Source: JAPPHA01 sp965220985 (GTDB lineage: Bacteria; Pseudomonadota; Alphaproteobacteria; Rhodobacterales; Rhodobacteraceae). Taken from it: a DNA stretch of 64,000 nucleotides. The stretch's first letter is position 1; each line of letters begins with the position of its first letter. The notes beneath the pieces are model-generated. The model worked only from the letters and a program-made list of their open reading frames with translations. It made no database searches and had not been told where the DNA came from. The DNA is taken from assembly GCA_965220985.1 (NCBI GenBank), contig OZ244854.1:3410001-3474000 (forward strand), read 5' to 3'. Positions 9,228 through 18,159 of this stretch are shown piece by piece. The position numbers were made by a program, and so were the translations under genes.

Positions 9228-9590
9228 ATGCGTATAGATCTTGAACCATACACACGAGGTGCCGTCGTGAAGAATTTGTCCGGCTCGGAACGAGGCCGTG
9301 ATGCAAGAAAGCACTTTGGCCTTGACGTGATTGACAGGGGAGGACAACCGATTTCCGTGAGTATTCCCGACAACGTCTATGCGATATCATCGTCATTTTT
9401 TTGTGGCATGTTTGGAGATAGCTACAGTGCGTTGGGACGGGCAGGGTTTCTGAAGGTCTACAGATTTGATGTACCTGCCGTGATCCTGCCGCAAATCGAA
9501 CAAGGCCTTCAACGTTGCGCCATTCGCTACGAGTCACCAGTGCGGTCAAGATCAGTTACAACCTGCGAAGACGGGAAAACAGTTCGCTGA
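9228..9590 (+). CDS. Probable STAS-like (DUF4325) small protein
   Basis: 120-aa soluble protein. A strong GGAGGAG lies 6 bases before the ATG at 9228, which fixes this start against longer in-frame options. The centre reads GQPISVSIPDNVYAISSSFF and then GMFGDSYSALGRAGF: a beta strand, an SSF turn and a helix, the pattern of STAS-like DUF4325 proteins. The C-terminus has a further strand/helix (ILPQIEQGLQRCA). Family members are often paired with an anti-sigma-type ATPase, but no partner is adjacent. Its last 35 bp overlap the 3' end of the convergent aminotransferase gene. Family assignment is by eye and moderate. Confidence 0.6.
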   Translation: MRIDLEPYTRGAVVKNLSGSERGRDARKHFGLDVIDRGGQPISVSIPDNVYAISSSFFCGMFGDSYSALGRAGFLKVYRFDVPAVILPQIEQGLQRCAIRYESPVRSRSVTTCEDGKTVR

Positions 9591-10728
9591 TTTCAGTCTG
9601 ATCGATGTTCGCGAAGGCAAACCGGATGTGACGATCTCGGTCTTGCCCGTGCGGGACAAACATCGATCCGGGAATCGTCAGTATTCCTTGCCTTTCCAAC
9701 ATCAGTTTCGAAAAATCCGATGCCGGCTGCGCGAACGGGTAAGAGGCATAAGCGAAATAGGCCCCACATCCCTTGAGTTCCCAACCGTCCAGACCGTCGA
9801 AACCCGCCGTGACGGCAGCGCGCCTCGCAAGGATCTTCTCGCGCTCCCCAGCTTTCCATTCTGCGAGATTCCGCAATCCGAACAGCGCGCTCTTTTGAGC
9901 CAACTGGTTGGGGCAAATCGCCACCGTGTCGAGAAATTTCTCGACCTCGGAAAGAAGCGAAGGCGATGAAATTAGTGCCCCCACACGATGTCCGGTCAGC
10001 CGATACGCCTTGGAAAACGAATAAAGGTGAATCAGTGTCTGATCCCAGTCGGCCCTGGAAAACAGATCGTGGGGCGGCTGGTCGCTGCTGTGAAAGTCAC
10101 GATAGGTTTCGTCAATGATCAGCGCGATGCCGGCAGACTGTGCGAGATCGTGGAACGCGTGGATGACCTCCGGCGGATACTCGGTTCCGGTCGGATTGTT
10201 CGGCGTGACCAGGACGATTCCCTTGACCCTCGAGTCCAGCAGGGCTCGTGCGCGATCAGGGTCGGGAACGAGATCGTCGCCGGATGGCAAAGGTCGCGCT
10301 TCGACACCCGACATGCCCAGCCACATCGCGTGATTGAAATACCAGGGGACCGGAAGCATCAAGGCGTCGCCAGCCTTGCACAGTGACAGCGCCGCCGCGC
10401 AGAATGCCTGATTGCATCCAGAGGTCACCGCAACCTGGTCATCGATGATGTCTCCGCCGTACTCCGCCGACCAGCGGTTGGCGATTTCGGCACGCAACTC
10501 TGGCAGACCAAGCACTGGCCCGTACGCATGAGCATTCGGGTCCGTCAAAACGATGTTGGCCAATTCCCGCAGCAAAGACTCGGGAGGCGGCTCAGTCGGA
10601 GCCGCTTGGGAGACGTTGAGCAGCGACAATTCTTCTGGCCAGCCAATCGTTTCAACCCATTCCCGTGTCTCCATGACAGGAGGGGATTGAACGGCGCCAA
10701 GGTCGGGATTTTTAGCGATCGTCATCAT
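9556..10728 (-). CDS. PLP-dependent class I/II aminotransferase
   Basis: Fold-type I aminotransferase (390 aa). The PLP Schiff-base lysine is at about residue 240 in YSFSKAYRLTGHRVG, with VTPNNPTG around 177-181, IDETYRDF around 205-212 for cofactor contacts, and a C-terminal arginine region (RHIRFAFANI). It resembles the aspartate/aromatic aminotransferase superfamily; the substrate cannot be told. AGGA lies 8 bases before the ATG at 10728, so that start is chosen over the longer frame. It diverges from uup. It stands alone, giving no pathway context. Confidence 0.88.
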   Translation of the reverse strand: MMTIAKNPDLGAVQSPPVMETREWVETIGWPEELSLLNVSQAAPTEPPPESLLRELANIVLTDPNAHAYGPVLGLPELRAEIANRWSAEYGGDIIDDQVAVTSGCNQAFCAAALSLCKAGDALMLPVPWYFNHAMWLGMSGVEARPLPSGDDLVPDPDRARALLDSRVKGIVLVTPNNPTGTEYPPEVIHAFHDLAQSAGIALIIDETYRDFHSSDQPPHDLFSRADWDQTLIHLYSFSKAYRLTGHRVGALISSPSLLSEVEKFLDTVAICPNQLAQKSALFGLRNLAEWKAGEREKILARRAAVTAGFDGLDGWELKGCGAYFAYASYPFAQPASDFSKLMLERQGILTIPGSMFVPHGQDRDRHIRFAFANIDQTEISELFSRLRRL

Positions 10729-10899
10729 GAGCAGTTTCCTAAATTGGCCCGCAGACAAGAACAACCCTGATGGACCCCACCTTTGCCGTTGGTGGCCTGA
10801 AGGTGTTCCAGTATTGCCGCCGTGGCTTTATGCTCATCGTTTCAACCCTTGGCCGATGGTTTCGACCAACATCAATTCGTTGCAAGCGCTCCTCCGAAC

Positions 10900-12729
10900 A
10901 TGATTCAACCCCCGCTCCTTGTTCTTGATCAAATCATGTTGACGTTTGGCGGCGACCCGCTCTTGAGCGAGCTTGATGCAATGATCCGTCGCCGTGACCG
11001 CGTCTGTCTCGTGGGCAGGAACGGCAGCGGCAAGTCAACGCTCATCAGACTGATGGCCGGCAATCTCGAAGTCGATGCAGGCACCAGGTTTCAGGCTGCG
11101 GGCACCCGAATCGCTGTCCTCGAGCAAGATCCTGATCTCAGGCAGTTTGAGACCCTACATGATTTCGCGACTTTTGGACTTCCCGAGGATGAATGGTACC
11201 GTGCGCGAACCGCGATGGACGGACTGAGTGTCGATCCGACGACGCTGATGAAGACCGCTTCGGGGGGCGAGCGCCGGCGTGCCGGGATCGCGCGCTTGAT
11301 CGCCCAAGAACCCGACCTGATGCTTCTCGACGAACCCACGAACGATCTTGATATCGGAGGCATCGTCTGGCTCGAAAACTATCTTGCGACAACGGAAGCA
11401 GCAGTCCTCGTCGTCTCCCATGATCGCGCGTTCCTGCGATCGGTGACACAGTCCACCTTTTGGCTGCACAACGGTCGACTTCACCGGCTGAACAAGGGAT
11501 TCGGACACTTCGAGGACTGGCGCGACACGATACTCGAGCGAGAACTTCGCGAGGAGCAGGAGAAACAACGCCTCTTGAAGCGCGAGGAGAAGTGGCTCTC
11601 GGTCGGAATATCGGCTCGTCGGCGGAGAAATCTCCGAAGATTGCGCGAGCTCAACGACCTTCGCGCAGAACAAAAATCGACAGATCCAAAAAAGAAAGGC
11701 CCGAAGACGGATTGGGCAGAGGCGTCGCAGTCCGGTCGACTCGTCATCGAAGCCGATGAGCTGTCCCTGTCTTTCGGCGACCAAAAGATTGTCGAGGGCC
11801 TCAATCTCAGAATCATGCGCAATGATCGGGTTGCCGTTCTCGGTGCCAATGGCGTCGGAAAGACAACCTTGCTTGGGCTGCTGTCGGGGCGGTTGTCGCC
11901 GGACTCGGGGACCGTCGCCATGGGATCGCGATTGGAAGTCGCCTGGTTCGACCAGCACGACACGACCGTCAGGCCGGATCTGAGGGTTCAGGACGTGTTG
12001 ACCGACGATTCCGAATTCCCGGGCCGACAACGATCCGACCACCTACTCGTCCGCGGGCGCCTCCGCCACGTTGCCGGTTACCTCAAGGAGTTCCTGTTCA
12101 ACATTCACCAGGTCAGAGCGCCGATCACGTCACTTTCTGGAGGAGAGAGAGCACGTCTGCATCTTGCCCGCATACTCGCGCGTTCGAGCAATCTTCTCGT
12201 GCTCGATGAACCCACCAACAATCTTGACGTCGAGACGCTCGATCTTCTGCAGGAACTGATCGCAACATATTCTGGAACAGTTCTTTTTTCCAGCCACGAC
12301 CGGGACTTTGTCGACCGCGTGGCAACGCGATCGCTGGTATTGGACGGCAGCGGACAGATCCGCGTCAATGTCGGAGGCTGGCCCCGCGATTTGAACGCCG
12401 GTCACGAGAACCTTGGGCCCATCAAGACTCGGAAAGCGCGAAGTGTCCGAAAAACAACGAGCAAGCGTTCGTCACCCCCGAACAGAGACGCCGGGTTGAG
12501 CTTCACCGAACGGCACAGATTCGAGGGACTGCTTCCACGAATCGAGGAAATGACCAAGCAGATAAGCGAACGCGAAACGGTCCTGGCAGATCCGAACCTG
12601 TTTCTCGACGACCCGTCAAGGTTTCGCCAGGTGAGCGATGAACTCGCCGACTATCGCGCTCAGCTTGCCTCCGCCGAAGCGGATTGGCTGGAAATGGCGG
12701 AACGCGTCGAAGCCAGTCAAGACGACTGA
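10900..12729 (+). CDS. uup: ABC-F family ATPase Uup
   Basis: Soluble ABC-F protein with two nucleotide-binding domains and no membrane segments (609 aa). NBD1 has Walker A GRNGSGKST, signature SGGERRR and Walker B LMLLDEPTNDLD; NBD2 has GANGVGKTT, LSGGERARLHLARI and LLVLDEPTNNLD. A charged linker (lots of Arg/Glu, about residues 200-270) joins them and the C-terminus is a predicted coiled coil, as in Uup. Uup acts on ribosomes and branched DNA intermediates and limits precise transposon excision. The ATG at 10900 fits family alignments (a short lead into LTFGGDPLL) although its SD is weak; an in-frame GTG at 10822 would add 26 unlikely residues. Confidence 0.92.
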   Translation: MIQPPLLVLDQIMLTFGGDPLLSELDAMIRRRDRVCLVGRNGSGKSTLIRLMAGNLEVDAGTRFQAAGTRIAVLEQDPDLRQFETLHDFATFGLPEDEWYRARTAMDGLSVDPTTLMKTASGGERRRAGIARLIAQEPDLMLLDEPTNDLDIGGIVWLENYLATTEAAVLVVSHDRAFLRSVTQSTFWLHNGRLHRLNKGFGHFEDWRDTILERELREEQEKQRLLKREEKWLSVGISARRRRNLRRLRELNDLRAEQKSTDPKKKGPKTDWAEASQSGRLVIEADELSLSFGDQKIVEGLNLRIMRNDRVAVLGANGVGKTTLLGLLSGRLSPDSGTVAMGSRLEVAWFDQHDTTVRPDLRVQDVLTDDSEFPGRQRSDHLLVRGRLRHVAGYLKEFLFNIHQVRAPITSLSGGERARLHLARILARSSNLLVLDEPTNNLDVETLDLLQELIATYSGTVLFSSHDRDFVDRVATRSLVLDGSGQIRVNVGGWPRDLNAGHENLGPIKTRKARSVRKTTSKRSSPPNRDAGLSFTERHRFEGLLPRIEEMTKQISERETVLADPNLFLDDPSRFRQVSDELADYRAQLASAEADWLEMAERVEASQDD

Positions 12730-12776
12730 CAAAACTGGTCGTTCTTGCAAAACCGGGCCCAAACGGGTCGGAAAGT

Positions 12777-14771
12777 TCAGACGTCCAGCGATTCGACCGA
12801 CTGCGCATTCTCCTGGATGAAGGCGAACCGGGCTTCGGGTTTTCGCCCCATCAGATTCTGCACGAGGCTGCTGGTTTGGCCGGGCGCATCGTCAACGATC
12901 TTGACCCGGATCAAACGGCGTGAATCGAGGTCCATGGTGGTTGCCTTCAGATCTTTCGCGTCCATTTCTCCGAGGCCCTTGAATCGCGACGTCTCGATCT
13001 TTCCCCGTCCGCCGAGCCCTGATTCGAGGAACTTCAATCGCTCTGATTCGTCCCTCGCGTAGACCTGAACCGATCCTTGGGTCAGGCGATAGAGCGGGGG
13101 GCAAGCCAGATAGAGATGCCCGTCCTCGACCAACGGTCTCATCTGGGTGAAAAAGAATGTCATCAGCAGGGAGGCAATGTGGGCGCCGTCGACATCTGCG
13201 TCGGTCATGATGATGATCTTGTCGTATCTGAGGTCATCGATGGAAAACCGCGAGCCCGTCTTTGTGCCGAGAGCCTGGCAAAGGTCGTTGATTTCGCTGT
13301 TCGCCTCCATCTTGCCCTTGGACGCGCCGACAACATTGAGGATCTTTCCTCTCAATGGCAGCAGAGCCTGCATCTTGCGGTCCCGCGCCATCTTGGCGGA
13401 CCCGCCGGCGCTGTCACCCTCGACGATGAACAATTCGGTTCCTTCGCGACTTTCCTGAGAGCAGTCGACGAGTTTCCCCGGCAGTCTCAACCGCCGTGTC
13501 GGAGATTTTCGTGACGTCTCCTTTTCCGCTTTCCTGCGAAGGCGGTCTTCGGCACGCTCGGTGAGCAATTCAAGCAACGAACTCGCTGTCTGGGTATCCG
13601 AGGCCAGCCAGTTGTCGAAATGGTCGGAAATCGACTTCTCGACCAGCCGCGAGACATCAGCGGAGACCAGCCGGTCCTTTGTCTGTCCCGCGAATTCGGG
13701 TTCGCGCACGAAACACGACAGGATCGCGCAGCCGCTCCCCGCGACATCTTCGCGATTGATCAACTCCGCCTTGCGATTTCCTGTTCTCTTTCCGTAGGCC
13801 TTGGTTCCCTTGAGAATTGCGGACCAGAACCCATGCACGTGCGTTCCACCACCGACGGTCGGAACGGTGTTGCAGAACGACTGCAAGAATGCTGACCGGT
13901 GATGCGTCCAGTTGATCGCCCATTCGACCGATCCCTTGGTGCCATTGCCGAACTTTTCCTCGAAGTCGACCTTTCCTGCAAAGGGCCCGTTTCCGTTGGT
14001 TTCGACACCTGACAACTGTTCGGCGAGGTAGTCCCTGATGCCGCCCGGAAAGAGAAACTGGGCGCTCGGAGGGACATTGCTCTCGTCGTCGATGAGTTCT
14101 GGGCTGCACTTCCAGCGGATGTCGAGCCCGGAAAACAGGAATGCCTTGGACCGGGCCATCTCGAAGAGCTGGCGGGGTCGGAACTTTGAGTCGCCAAAAA
14201 TCTCGGGGTCCGGGTGAAACGTCACGGTCGTTCCGCGACGGTTGTTGGTTGATCCGAGCCTCACAAGTTCCGTGACGGGGATACCGCGGGAAAACTCCTG
14301 GGCATAGACGGTTCGCTCCCTCGCGACTTCGACCCGAACGTGCGAGGAAAGTGCATTGACGACGGAAATGCCCACGCCGTGCAATCCTCCGGAGACCTCA
14401 TAGGCTTCGCCCGAGAACTTCCCACCCGCGTGCAAGGTGCACAGGATGACCTCGAGTGCCGACTTGTCGGGGAACTTTGGGTGTGGATCGACGGGAATGC
14501 CGCGCCCGTTGTCCTGGATGGTCACGATGACCTGTCCGGCATCATCCTTGCCGAGTTCGACCTCGACCCTGCTGGCATGACCGCCGATTGCCTCGTCCAT
14601 CGCGTTGTCGAGAACCTCTGCGACGAGGTGATGCATCGCGCGTTCGTCTTTCCCTCCAATGTACATGGCGGGACGTTTGCGAACGGCTTCGAGCCCTTCC
14701 AGAACTTCGATCGAACTTGCGTCGTAATGTTGGCCTGCGTCAGATGTGAAATCGCTGAATGCTAACTGCAC
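12777..14771 (-). CDS. parE: DNA topoisomerase IV subunit B
   Basis: ATPase subunit of topoisomerase IV, which decatenates replicated chromosomes with ParC (664 aa). The GHKL ATPase domain carries VLDNAMDEA and GGLHGVGISVVNAL. The transducer follows, and the TOPRIM region has EGDSAGGSAKMARDR, PLRGKILNV and DADVDGAHI. IETSRFKGLGEM near the C-terminus is typical. Length and motifs fit ParE rather than the longer GyrB. Translation starts at GTG (14771) after GGAG. An exact SOS box lies 20 bp upstream with a promoter behind it, so parE should be LexA-repressed, as reported for other alphaproteobacteria. Confidence 0.95.
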   Translation of the reverse strand: MQLAFSDFTSDAGQHYDASSIEVLEGLEAVRKRPAMYIGGKDERAMHHLVAEVLDNAMDEAIGGHASRVEVELGKDDAGQVIVTIQDNGRGIPVDPHPKFPDKSALEVILCTLHAGGKFSGEAYEVSGGLHGVGISVVNALSSHVRVEVARERTVYAQEFSRGIPVTELVRLGSTNNRRGTTVTFHPDPEIFGDSKFRPRQLFEMARSKAFLFSGLDIRWKCSPELIDDESNVPPSAQFLFPGGIRDYLAEQLSGVETNGNGPFAGKVDFEEKFGNGTKGSVEWAINWTHHRSAFLQSFCNTVPTVGGGTHVHGFWSAILKGTKAYGKRTGNRKAELINREDVAGSGCAILSCFVREPEFAGQTKDRLVSADVSRLVEKSISDHFDNWLASDTQTASSLLELLTERAEDRLRRKAEKETSRKSPTRRLRLPGKLVDCSQESREGTELFIVEGDSAGGSAKMARDRKMQALLPLRGKILNVVGASKGKMEANSEINDLCQALGTKTGSRFSIDDLRYDKIIIMTDADVDGAHIASLLMTFFFTQMRPLVEDGHLYLACPPLYRLTQGSVQVYARDESERLKFLESGLGGRGKIETSRFKGLGEMDAKDLKATTMDLDSRRLIRVKIVDDAPGQTSSLVQNLMGRKPEARFAFIQENAQSVESLDV

Positions 14772-14791
14772 TGTCTCCGGTTCCTGCTCAT

Positions 14792-14806
14792 GTTCCCGTT
14801 TTGTTC
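14792..14806 (-). promoter_or_regulatory. LexA-binding SOS box of parE
   Basis: GTTC CCGTTTT GTTC matches GTTC-N7-GTTC exactly. It lies between the predicted -10 element and the parE GTG start, over the expected transcription start region. Confidence 0.85.
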
Positions 14807-14809
14807 GGG

Positions 14810-14838
14810 ACTATTGTTGTTCGTGGACAATAAGTCAA
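14810..14838 (-). promoter_or_regulatory. Predicted parE promoter
   Basis: Minus-strand -35 TTGACT (plus 14833-14838) and -10 AATAGT (plus 14810-14815) separated by 17 bp. It lies just upstream of the SOS box. Confidence 0.55.
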
Positions 14839-15010
14839 ACAGAATCTCAATACAAGATATTGCATTCGAGCCACCTCGGACTGGCCTTGACGGTATCAAC
14901 AACCAAACCATCACAGGACCGGACGGGGCTTTGTTCCGAAATGCCGCATGTTCTCGTTCAATGCCCATCGATACGGGGCCTTGGCCCAGATTCCGGCTTG
15001 GCAGGCATCA

Positions 15011-16036
15011 TCACCCTGGAGGAGATGCCGACGTTTTTCGTGCGATCATCTCGACATCAAACCTGATTCTCGTGATTTCGGAGGCTCCGTTGGCGATGGC
15101 GCCAACAAGGTGATTCCCGACACGGGTGCCGATCCTGTGTGCCGGAATCCGAACGCTCGACAGCGCCGGCTCGAATTCAGCAGACCCATCGAAGTCGCCG
15201 ATGCCCACGACCGACAGGCGGTCGGGGACCTCGAGACCAAGCATCCTGGCGGCATAGAGTACACCAAGCGCAATGATGTCGTTGCCGCACAGCAGAGCCG
15301 TCGGCCGACTCGGACCACCCAGCATTTCGGCGCTGACTGTCTTGGCTCGCCCGAAGTCGTATGGGGCAAGGGCAGGGGCCGGGTCGGGAATCTCGACGCC
15401 GGCGGTGGAAAGAACTGCCATGGCGCCTTCGAATCGCATCCTCGCTCGGTCATTGTCGTCGAGCTCGGGAAAGATCATCCCGATCCTGCGATGCCCAAGC
15501 GCAACGAGGTGCTTGGCGGCAACAGCGCCGGCTTCACGATTGTCGGCCCCGATACAGGTAATTCTCGACTCTTCGGAATAGTTCCACCCCGCGATCGTCG
15601 GCACGCCTTGTCTCTCGATCAACTGGTATGTCGCTTCGGTGTGATCGAGCCCTATCAGCGCCACACCATCAACACGATGTTCGAGCAGCTTTCGAAGGAT
15701 CTCGTACTCCTTGCGAAGGTTGAACCCGTGCGTGGCCATCAGGAGAGTGAACCCGTTCTCGCTGATCGCATCCGTGAACGACTGGATCATTTCGGCGAAG
15801 ATCGCGTTCGCTGCGGTCGGGACGATCAAGCCGATCGTTGCGCTGCGTTTTCCATGCATTGCCTGGGCGGCTCGGTTCCTGATGTAACCCGACTCCTCGA
15901 TCACCCGCTCGATTCGTTTTCTGGTCTCCCAATGAACGAGTTGGGGGTGATTGAATGTCCGGGACACAGTGGCAGGAGAGACCTTCGCGAGATTGGCGAC
16001 AGTGAAGATGTCGACCTTATCTTTCTGTTTCAACAT
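15011..16036 (-). CDS. LacI-family transcriptional regulator (SauR-like position)
   Basis: DNA-binding regulator (341 aa). The LacI helix-turn-helix is at about residues 10-30 (FTVANLAKVSPATVSRTFNH), followed by the hinge helix (NRAAQAMHGKRS) and a periplasmic-binding-protein-like sensor domain (IGLIVPTAANAIFAEMI, then GIGDFDGSAEFEPALSSV). The ATG at 16036 gives the normal LacI N-terminus; an earlier in-frame ATG at 16090 would add 18 residues over the operator-like repeat. It is divergent from the tctABC transporter and dehydrogenase/ligase genes, so it is the likely local regulator. In Cupriavidus the sauR regulator is likewise divergent from sauSTU. The inducer is unknown. Confidence 0.9.
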   Translation of the reverse strand: MLKQKDKVDIFTVANLAKVSPATVSRTFNHPQLVHWETRKRIERVIEESGYIRNRAAQAMHGKRSATIGLIVPTAANAIFAEMIQSFTDAISENGFTLLMATHGFNLRKEYEILRKLLEHRVDGVALIGLDHTEATYQLIERQGVPTIAGWNYSEESRITCIGADNREAGAVAAKHLVALGHRRIGMIFPELDDNDRARMRFEGAMAVLSTAGVEIPDPAPALAPYDFGRAKTVSAEMLGGPSRPTALLCGNDIIALGVLYAARMLGLEVPDRLSVVGIGDFDGSAEFEPALSSVRIPAHRIGTRVGNHLVGAIANGASEITRIRFDVEMIARKTSASPPG

Positions 16037-16062
16037 GCAAAAATCCGATTTTGCGCTTTCTA

Positions 16063-16090
16063 ATGAAAACATTTGCAATACTATTTTCAT
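16063..16090. promoter_or_regulatory. Operator-like inverted repeat in divergent lacI/tctA region
   Basis: ATGAAAA (16063-16069) and TTTTCAT (16084-16090) form a 7-bp inverted repeat around a 14-base centre that contains the palindrome TTGCAA. Position between the regulator and the transporter, and the small G/C-centred palindrome, fit a LacI-type operator. Confidence 0.4.
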
Positions 16091-16102
16091 CGCATAACCT
16101 GA

Positions 16103-17659
16103 ATGTCAATCGCGTTGCAACTGCAATGGAAGTCGGACAGGAAAAACGCCTTGGAGTTCATTTTCTACTTCGGGAACGTCTTTGAACCCGTCTCGTTCCT
16201 GCTCCTGCTTGTCGGGACCATCGGCGGGCTGATTCTCGGCGCCACGCCGGGGCTGTCGCCGACAATGGCGGTCGCATTGCTGATTCCGTTCACCTTCCAT
16301 CTCGAAGCCGTGCAGGGGCTGATCCTTCTCGGCGCCGCCTACACGTCGACGGTCGCCGGCGGGGCCGTCAGCGCCATTCTTCTCAAGATACCCGGCGCGC
16401 CCGCCAATATCGCGACAACGCTTGACGGTCATCTGATGGCCGAACAGGGGCGCGGGGCAAAGGCCCTGCAGCTGTCGTTTCTCGCTTCGCTCTTCGGTGG
16501 GGTCTTCGGGGTCCTTCTGCTGATATTCCTCACCCCGGTGCTGGCGAAGTGGGCGTTGGCCTTCGGTCCGTCACACCTGTTCTGGCTCGCCATATTCGGT
16601 GTCACCGTCATCGGATCGCTGCAATCGAGATCGCTGGCAAAGGGACTCTTGTCGGGGTGCATCGGAATGTGGCTTGCGACAATCGGCTTCGACGACATCC
16701 TCGGCGCCCAGAGGTTCATCTTTCACTCGTCGCTGAGCGGCGGGATCAACATCATCGCCGCCCTGATCGGACTGTTCGCGATTCCGCAGGTGCTCACGAT
16801 GCTCTCAAAGGGCCGTCACGGTCGCGATGTCTCGGTCATCGAGGTCGAGAAAAGCCCGATCAGCGAGGCCGTGAGCGAGATCTTTCGCCGTGGGAAGGCT
16901 CTCACGGTCGGTGCTATTTCGGGCTCCGTCATTGGACTCATTCCAGGCGTCGGCGGGCAAATCGCCGGTCTGGTCGCCTACGATCAGGCCCGCAAGATGT
17001 CGCGTGAGTCCGAAAAGTTCGGGACAGGGCACTCCGAAGGGATCATTGCGGCCGAGTCGGCCAACAACGCCATGGTCGGCCCGTCGCTGGTTCCGCTGCT
17101 CACCCTGTCGATTCCGGGAAGCCCCACGGCAGCCGTGCTGCTTGGTGGCTTGCTGATCCACGGGATCTTTCCTGGAGCAGACCTCTTCGAGAACCACCCC
17201 TCGGTCGCCTGGGCCTTCATCGATTCGATGCTGATCGGACAGTTCCTGATGTGTCTGTTCGGATTGTATGTTGCGGGTGTTGCCGCACGCGTTTCACAGG
17301 TTCCAACTTCGATCATGGCCGCCATCGTGCTGGGGTTGGCCGTGTTCGGCTCCTACTCGGTTCAGCATTCGATGGGGGATGTCTACGTCATGATGGCCCT
17401 TGGGGTCATGATGTATGTCCTCGAAAGATTCGGGTTTTCCGCAGCCCCGCTCGTGCTCGGGCTCATTTTGGGTCCAATCGCGGAGGCCAATTTCATCCAG
17501 GGCTCGATGATCGCCAGCGCGACCGTCGGCAACGCGAGCTATTTCCTCGGCGGCACGCTCAACCTGACCTTGATCGCGCTGGTGGTCATGTCGATCGGCT
17601 ACTCCGCATACATGGAAATCCGTGGCGCGCGGACGCCTCAAACCGAGGAGGCCAACTGA
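16103..17659 (+). CDS. tctA: Tripartite tricarboxylate transporter, large membrane subunit
   Basis: Large permease subunit of a TTT secondary importer in the inner membrane (up to 518 aa, about 10-12 hydrophobic segments). Family signatures are GATPGLSPTMAVALLIP, KIPGAPANIATTLDG, GLIPGVGGQIAGLVAY and GEGIIAAESANNA-like text (HSEGIIAAESANNA). The first ATG (16103) has no SD; the TTG at 16151, preceded by AGGA at 8 bases and giving the usual MEFIFYFGNV start, may be the true start. It overlaps tctB by one base. Confidence 0.92.
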   Translation: MSIALQLQWKSDRKNALEFIFYFGNVFEPVSFLLLLVGTIGGLILGATPGLSPTMAVALLIPFTFHLEAVQGLILLGAAYTSTVAGGAVSAILLKIPGAPANIATTLDGHLMAEQGRGAKALQLSFLASLFGGVFGVLLLIFLTPVLAKWALAFGPSHLFWLAIFGVTVIGSLQSRSLAKGLLSGCIGMWLATIGFDDILGAQRFIFHSSLSGGINIIAALIGLFAIPQVLTMLSKGRHGRDVSVIEVEKSPISEAVSEIFRRGKALTVGAISGSVIGLIPGVGGQIAGLVAYDQARKMSRESEKFGTGHSEGIIAAESANNAMVGPSLVPLLTLSIPGSPTAAVLLGGLLIHGIFPGADLFENHPSVAWAFIDSMLIGQFLMCLFGLYVAGVAARVSQVPTSIMAAIVLGLAVFGSYSVQHSMGDVYVMMALGVMMYVLERFGFSAAPLVLGLILGPIAEANFIQGSMIASATVGNASYFLGGTLNLTLIALVVMSIGYSAYMEIRGARTPQTEEAN

Positions 17660-18114
17660 TGAAGCCAGCGCTTCATGTCGTCTCCAGCGGGCTGATCGCC
17701 GCCATTGCAATATGGATCTGCTGGATCAGCTTCACCCAGGAACCGGCTGACGCATTCGCGTTTCCACGGCTGATCTCCGCATTCCTGGTTGCGTTTTCAC
17801 TGTGGATCCTGGGAACTTCGCTGCTCGGACGATCGCAGACCGGCGAAGGGATTTCCATGCCGTTGGTCCGAAGGCTCAGCCCCGGGCTGCTGGTCGCGAT
17901 CGTCTATGTATTCTGGGCTGCCGAAACTTTCGGTTTCTATACCGCGACCGCGGTCGCGTTTTTTGTCTTGCTGTCGCTTTACGATCCGGCTCCGCACAAC
18001 GAGTTGCGGAGCTGGCTGAAGCGGCTTGCGGTCACGGCAGGATTCATTGCCGTGATGTACGGGCTCTTCGCGTTGCTGTTGAACGTCTACACGCCACGGG
18101 AAGCGCTCTTCTGA
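17659..18114 (+). CDS. tctB: Tripartite tricarboxylate transporter, small membrane subunit
   Basis: Small four-helix membrane subunit of the TTT importer (151 aa). Hydrophobic segments lie near residues 8-24, 35-52, 75-115 and 125-143. The start overlaps the tctA stop (TGATG), with GAGGAG 8 bases upstream, so TctA and TctB should be made together. Sequence is weakly conserved in this family; the assignment rests on size, topology and position between tctA and tctC. Confidence 0.88.
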   Translation: MKPALHVVSSGLIAAIAIWICWISFTQEPADAFAFPRLISAFLVAFSLWILGTSLLGRSQTGEGISMPLVRRLSPGLLVAIVYVFWAAETFGFYTATAVAFFVLLSLYDPAPHNELRSWLKRLAVTAGFIAVMYGLFALLLNVYTPREALF

Positions 18115-18159
18115 TGCTTGTTTGCACTCTGCGCTCAAGCCCCTGAAAGGAGGAATCAA

